DNA of 64,000 nucleotides, taken from Lathyrus oleraceus (Eukaryota; Streptophyta; Magnoliopsida; Fabales; Fabaceae). Within the stretch, counting starts at the first letter, position 1. Every line of letters begins with the position of its first letter. A program made the position numbers and the translations under genes. This document shows, one piece after another, positions 60,601-64,000 of the stretch. The stretch lies in NCBI RefSeq assembly GCF_024323335.1, contig NC_066583.1, positions 372,005,175 to 372,069,174 of the forward strand, read 5' to 3'. Below the pieces are notes generated by a model. The model worked only from the letters and a program-made list of their open reading frames with translations, ran no database searches and was not told the origin of the DNA.

Positions 60601-61060
60601 CATCAGTCAACTCTCCTCTTTCCGTTATATCGAGGATGATGAGGATGCCTTAGAGACCTCTTTCCAAGCACTTGAAATATCCAATGCCACACTTGAAGAG
60701 GTTAAGGATCCTATTGAGAAAACCAGTTTGTCGTTCGCCTCTTTGAATAGTGCGAGATCAACAGTTGAAAGTGGAGGCCCTGCAGGTTGGGGGCAAGTCA
60801 TCAATGTCAGTGAGAAAAATGATCGTTTTGGTTTGGGGTACAAGCCTTCTGCTAATGGAGGAGCCCTGTTCCCTGCAAAGGACCGTGTGCGGAGCATACA
60901 AGAAGTTTTCCTGAGCACAGGATTTATCCATGGAGATCAAGTTGGTGCAGTGGAAGATGACACTGAAGATGGAGAAACATCAAACCTGATATACCGGTGT
61001 GAAGCAGCCCTAACAAATTGGGAAGCGGTTGAGATTCCAGAAGTTTTTCCCGTGTCAAAG
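57662..61060 (+). pseudogene. Ogre gag-protease, one frame with four in-frame stops
   Basis: Gag begins MADQEHELERVSSELEDLRG (coiled coil), then a proline-rich linker, the capsid block FKTPDFDRYEGHSCPKSHL, WYLSLDQSRIRCFQDLSDAF, DNESFKEYAQR and LADWFMDTFKPMFYERM, a Gln/Pro-rich stretch, and a zinc-type motif in CPLHGGAPRHDLEGCYALKH. The protease follows with the active site ARVLVDTGSSLNVLPKRAL near 60255-60315, NPAYSCLLGRPWIHAAGAV, and FGLGYKPSANGG near the end. The frame never shifts over 3.4 kb; it is interrupted only by TGA at 58511, TAA at 58829, TAG at 59702 and TAG at 60092. The protease active site is intact, unlike in the Athila. Confidence 0.93.
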
Positions 61061-61312
61061 TAATTGTGTTTTCCTTTGCGTTTTTGAAAATCCTTAGCTC
61101 TGCTCAAGGCTAATGAATCATTTGTAGGGCCCCTTTTAAATTTTAAAAATCATTATGACAAATAAAAAGCATTTTGTTCAAATTCTTATCGTTCATTTAT
61201 TTGTTTTTCTTTCCTTAAAATGGCAATCCTTTCAAAAACTACAAAAATATTTTTTATTTATTTTGCATTTTACTTCCATTTTTCTAAAAAACCATCATTA
61301 AAAAACATGCAG
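61060..61312 (+). other. Ogre intron between protease and RT (253 bp)
   Basis: The donor GTAATTG at 61060 follows the CCCGTGTCAAA end of the protease frame; the acceptor ATGCAG ends at 61312, after a T-rich tract. Removing it joins the two frames without a stop. This is the intron described for Ogre elements at this position. Unspliced, the frame ends at the TAA at 61061-61063. Confidence 0.85.
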
Positions 61313-61954
61313 AATGACCAATAAACCAGTTGAATTCGATGACCCCACTACTTCCTATAATTTTGAACTCCCCATCTACCAAGCGGAAGAGGATAGTGAG
61401 GAAGATTGTGATTTCCCTGAAGAATTGGAAAGGATGCTCGAGCACGAGTCAAAGGCCCTTCAGCCGCATCAAGAACCAGTGGAAACAATCAACCTTGGCA
61501 CTGAGGAAGACAAGAAAGAGGTCAAAGTTGGGACTACGCTTGGGGCAAGCATCAAAGAAAGATTGATCAAGTTTCTACAAGAGTATGTAGATGTATTTGC
61601 TTGGTCGTATCAGGATATGCCAGGTTTAGATACTGATATTGTTGTCCACAAGCTACCACTACAGCCAGATTGTCCGGCAGTAAAGCAGAAACTCCGAAGA
61701 GCAAGACCCGACATGGCTCTAAAGATTTGTGACGAGGTGAAACGTCAATTTGATGCCGGTTTTCTAGCAGTTGCAAAGTACCCTCAATGGGTAGCCAATA
61801 TTGTGCCAGTACCCAAAAAGGATGGCAAAGTCAGGATGTATGTTGATTACAGGGATCTAAACAAAGCTAGTCCAAAGGACGACTGCCCCCTGCCACATAT
61901 TGACACTCTGGTAGACAACACTGCTAAGTTCACAGTCTTCTCCTTTATGGACGG
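61313..61954 (+). pseudogene. Ogre reverse transcriptase, N-terminal part
   Basis: The frame contains FDDPTTSYNFELPIYQAEED, RLIKFLQEYVDVFAWSYQDM, PGLDTDIVVHKLPLQPDCPA, FDAGFLAVAKYPQWVANIVP, VPKKDGKVRMYVDYRDLNKA and FTVFSFMDG. The usual YRDLNKASPKDDFPLP-type block is present (with DDCPLPHIDTLVDN). The RT is cut right after FSFMDG by the LTR element at 61955, before the catalytic YxDD box. Confidence 0.93.
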
Positions 61955-62093
61955 TGTCATACCCCAAAATTTGCCCGTTAATATTACAAGGCATTTCTAA
62001 AGCACTCCAACTTATTCTGCAAGGCATTGACCTTAAAGGAACAAAAGCCCAGCTCACAACAGGCCCAATCCAGAAAAAGGCCCAAACTAGCTC

Positions 62094-62260
62094 GCTCGCT
62101 AGGCGAGCAACTCCTTCGCCTAGCGAATCTTGCGAATACCAGAATTATTGGGCTTCATTCTGAGCCCATTAGGTCACAAATGGCCTGCTCGCTAGGCGAG
62201 CAAATCCTTCGCCTAGCGAACCCTTCGCTACAACGCTCGCCTAGCGAAGCTTGCGATATA
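62094..62260 (+). repeat. Palindrome cluster in U3 of the nested LTR
   Basis: GCTCGC-TAG-GCGAGC occurs at 62094-62108 and 62187-62201; TTCGC-CTA-GCGAA at 62115-62127 and 62208-62220; a CTCGCCTAGCGAAG copy near 62236. The two groups are part of a diverged tandem repeat with a gggcttcattctgagcccat block near 62150 and 62271. Related motifs recur at 63082-63155. Confidence 0.93.
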
Positions 62261-62308
62261 TCAGAATTTTTGGGCTTCATTCTGAGCCCATTAGGTCACC
62301 ACAATCAC

Positions 62309-62316
62309 TATAAATA
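62309..62316 (+). promoter_or_regulatory. TATA box of the nested LTR
   Basis: TATAAATA in a G/C-balanced context, about 355 bases into the LTR. A start site 30 bases downstream falls at about 62340, exactly where the duplicated leader block begins. Confidence 0.75.
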
Positions 62317-62339
62317 CCGACACTTCAGTCAAAAACGAA

Positions 62340-62871
62340 AGAGGAGGAAGACGGACAGAAACCCTGGCATAGAAACCCTGGAGACCAACTCAGAGAATTC
62401 CGAGTAAGGAAACCCTGAGGGCCGCTCATCCGCACCAAGGTTGCCTCCGCCCAATTCGACCCGATTTGCCAATCCAAAGCTGCAATTCCATTGCAAACAG
62501 AAAAATGGCTCTCGAACAAACTGTCAAAGATCTCCAGGCTCAGAATGCTCAATTCCAGGAGATGATGCTGAGCTTGTCCAAGGGGCAGGAGGAACTGAAG
62601 GCTCTCTTGCTCGAGAAGAAGAAAGACCAGAAATCTGTGAGTTACATTAACACGGGAAGAAGGCTTAAAGGACGGGCCGCAGGAGTCAAGTTTAGAATTC
62701 CGAATGGTCCAGAGGAGGAAGACGGACAGAAACCCTGGCATAGAAACCCTGGAGACCAACTCAGAGAATTCCGAGTAAGGAAACCCTGAGGGCCGCTCAT
62801 CCGCACCAAGGTTGCCTCCGCCCAATTCGACCCGATTTGCCAATCCAAAGCTGCAATTCCATTGCAAACAG
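62340..62871 (+). repeat. Leader-gag tandem duplication inside the LTR
   Basis: A 161-bp block (62340-62500 and 62711-62871, identical by eye) flanks 210 bp of coding-like sequence. Block one runs directly into a gag-type start (ATG at 62505); block two runs into GTTTGCG, a splice-donor-like sequence, and on into normal LTR. Confidence 0.95.
62505..62789 (+). pseudogene. Captured Tat-type gag N-terminus
   Basis: From the ATG at 62505 the frame reads MALEQTVKDLQAQNAQFQEM, MLSLSKGQEELKALLLEKKK, then SYINTGRRLKGRAAGVKFRI and PNGPE, where the second leader block begins and gives an unrelated tail to the stop near 62789. The coiled-coil start is typical of Ogre/Tat Gag proteins. There is no capsid, so the piece is only the 5' coding end. 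It lies inside an LTR, where gag does not belong. Confidence 0.8.
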
Positions 62872-64000
62872 GTTTGCGCATCTCTACTGTTTTATGCTGT
62901 TAATCGGTAATCTCTACATGCATAAGGCATCATGATTAAGTTTTCGGATGTGTAATTTGGTTTCATATGTGAATTTAAGTATGCCTGAATATCCTGAATG
63001 TTTGTCCATGCTATTCCTGTAATTAAATGCCATAAAGTTCAGGGTTCCGGATATCACGCTGCTGTCAAACTCAAAACCCGTAGCCGCTCGCTAGCACATC
63101 GCTAAGCGAGCCTGTAGCGAGCACTCGCTAAGCCTTCGCTAGGCGAAGCAGGAGCGAACGGGACAGTGGCTGTTTTGTTTCTTTTCTGTTCTGCCTTATG
63201 TTTATCTAATCAAGATTTATTATAATTCTGCATCATTTGGCCTGACTTTATGACTGTTGTTTTTATGTTGCGGTGCAATTTTCAATTGTACTTTATCTCG
63301 ATGTTCTAACCCGTGTGATGAATTGTGTAAAGGCTTACATATTCCCGAGGAAACGGCCGGCTAGGTATTCCACTTTATGTGTGGGATACCCTTATGGAGA
63401 TGGATTGTGGAGATTCATCCTAAATTCCCTAGCTGATTTTAATGTATTGATTTCGTCGATTTTAATGTGGACCTAATTACTTAATCGATTACGGCTATCT
63501 AAATAATTGTAAAACTTTGCCTTTAAATATGCGATCTTGGACTTCTCTTTGTTACCCTATGATATTACGGTATTACGGTCATGTCCCGCGAATGTGGGGA
63601 TATACTTAGCAAAGACCCTTCGATTAAATCATCATAAAATAAATCATAGTCCCTCGGATGTTGCCTTCGAATATATGATTTTGTCCCTCGATGACCCTTC
63701 GGTGTAGCCTACGGTTAAATGATGATAGTCCCTTCGAATGCTAAGGTATCCTTACAACCGTTGCTTTCAATGACCAATCGATGACCCCACGATGACCCTT
63801 TTACATCCAAAGGATAAAACTGCTTATTTCTCAATAATAAGGACGGTTTTACCCTCACAAGGATAGGAAATGCCCATCAAGACCTTGGGTAGGTATAACT
63901 CTTAATTGCTTACTCACAAATCGAAATACTTTTCACACCTCACACCTTTTCAAAACATCTTTTAGAAAATCACCACTTGGTATACATTCATGCTAGAATC

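Larger units (their letters stand above)
49449..61954 (+). mobile_element. Ogre (Tat-clade Ty3/gypsy) retrotransposon, 5' two thirds
   Basis: In order: a 5' LTR of about 5 kb (49449-54521), tRNA-Arg PBS (54524-54541), ORF1 (from 55316), gag-protease in one frame (57662-61060), an intron (61060-61312) and the N-terminal RT (from 61314). ORF1 upstream of gag, the tRNA-Arg primer, the giant LTR and the intron between protease and RT are the defining Ogre traits. The element is cut at 61955 by another LTR element; its own 3' part lies beyond the window. Confidence 0.92.
61955..64000 (+). mobile_element. LTR element (Ogre/Tat-like) nested in the Ogre RT, runs off the window
   Basis: It starts TGTCATACCCCAAAATTTG at 61955 with gacgg as the five bases before it. 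The first 345 bases hold the palindrome cluster, then a TATA box (62309-62316) and the leader/gag duplication. The LTR then continues without coding capacity to the window edge, so it is at least 2 kb long. A second LTR and the internal region are outside. The captured gag piece resembles Tat-lineage Gag N-termini. Confidence 0.8.

Noticed and set aside
62094..62260. CRISPR-like array
   Set aside because: Plant nuclear DNA; the repeats are palindromes within an LTR with no regular unique spacers.

Overview
The window is plant nuclear DNA, most likely from a Fabeae legume (the pea/vetch/lentil tribe). It is AT-rich and has intron-containing genes with plant splice sites. It is packed with nested LTR retrotransposons of the Ogre/Tat, Athila, Tekay-type chromovirus and SIRE/Maximus kinds. 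Ogre-type LTRs of 4-5 kb are typical of Fabeae; the tribe call is an inference, not a database match.

Layout. 1-2380: end of an Athila-type element (LTR end, tRNA-Asp PBS, broken gag). About 2380-4950: LTR, PBS and leader of a minus-strand SIRE/Maximus Ty1/copia element. 7040-7990: a decayed pyruvate kinase copy, minus strand. 8404-12773: a complete 12-exon TAF6 gene, minus strand, with a MITE and an RTE-type LINE tail in its introns. 12774-18498: AT-rich spacer with a decayed plant-mobile-domain-like reading frame. 18499-23300: a complete SYP51/52-type Qc-SNARE gene, minus strand, whose 5'UTR intron of about 2.7 kb holds a hAT BED zinc-finger fragment, a LINE tail with a 16-bp target duplication and a MITE. 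TAF6 and SYP5 are the only intact cellular genes I recognise. From about 26.4 kb to the end the window is nested retrotransposons.

The retrotransposon block. A plus-strand Ogre-type LTR fragment (26881-27770) meets tail-to-tail a minus-strand Ogre-type LTR (27771-32143). That LTR sits beside or inside a second minus-strand LTR (32144-32324 plus 46914-49446), which is split by a 14.6-kb Athila element (32325-46913) with two LTRs, PBS, gag-pol, a downstream ORF and a PPT. The Athila reverse transcriptase is interrupted by a Tekay-type LTR plus the first codons of its gag, followed by a second 619-bp copy of the same RT segment. At 49449 a plus-strand Ogre begins head-to-head with the second minus LTR: LTR of about 5 kb, tRNA-Arg PBS, ORF1, gag-protease, the PR/RT intron and a partial RT. 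The RT is cut at 61955 by another LTR element that runs off the window. That LTR contains a tandem repeat that looks like a captured, spliced leader-gag cDNA.

Most striking: (1) the captured spliced RNA at 62340-62871; (2) the Athila-Tekay-Athila chimera, apparently younger than the Athila insertion; (3) clusters of short perfect or near-perfect palindromes, a different sequence in each, in non-coding parts of four unrelated LTR-element lineages; (4) head-to-head and tail-to-tail junctions of Ogre LTRs. All retrotransposon reading frames here carry stops or frameshifts, so none looks autonomous.
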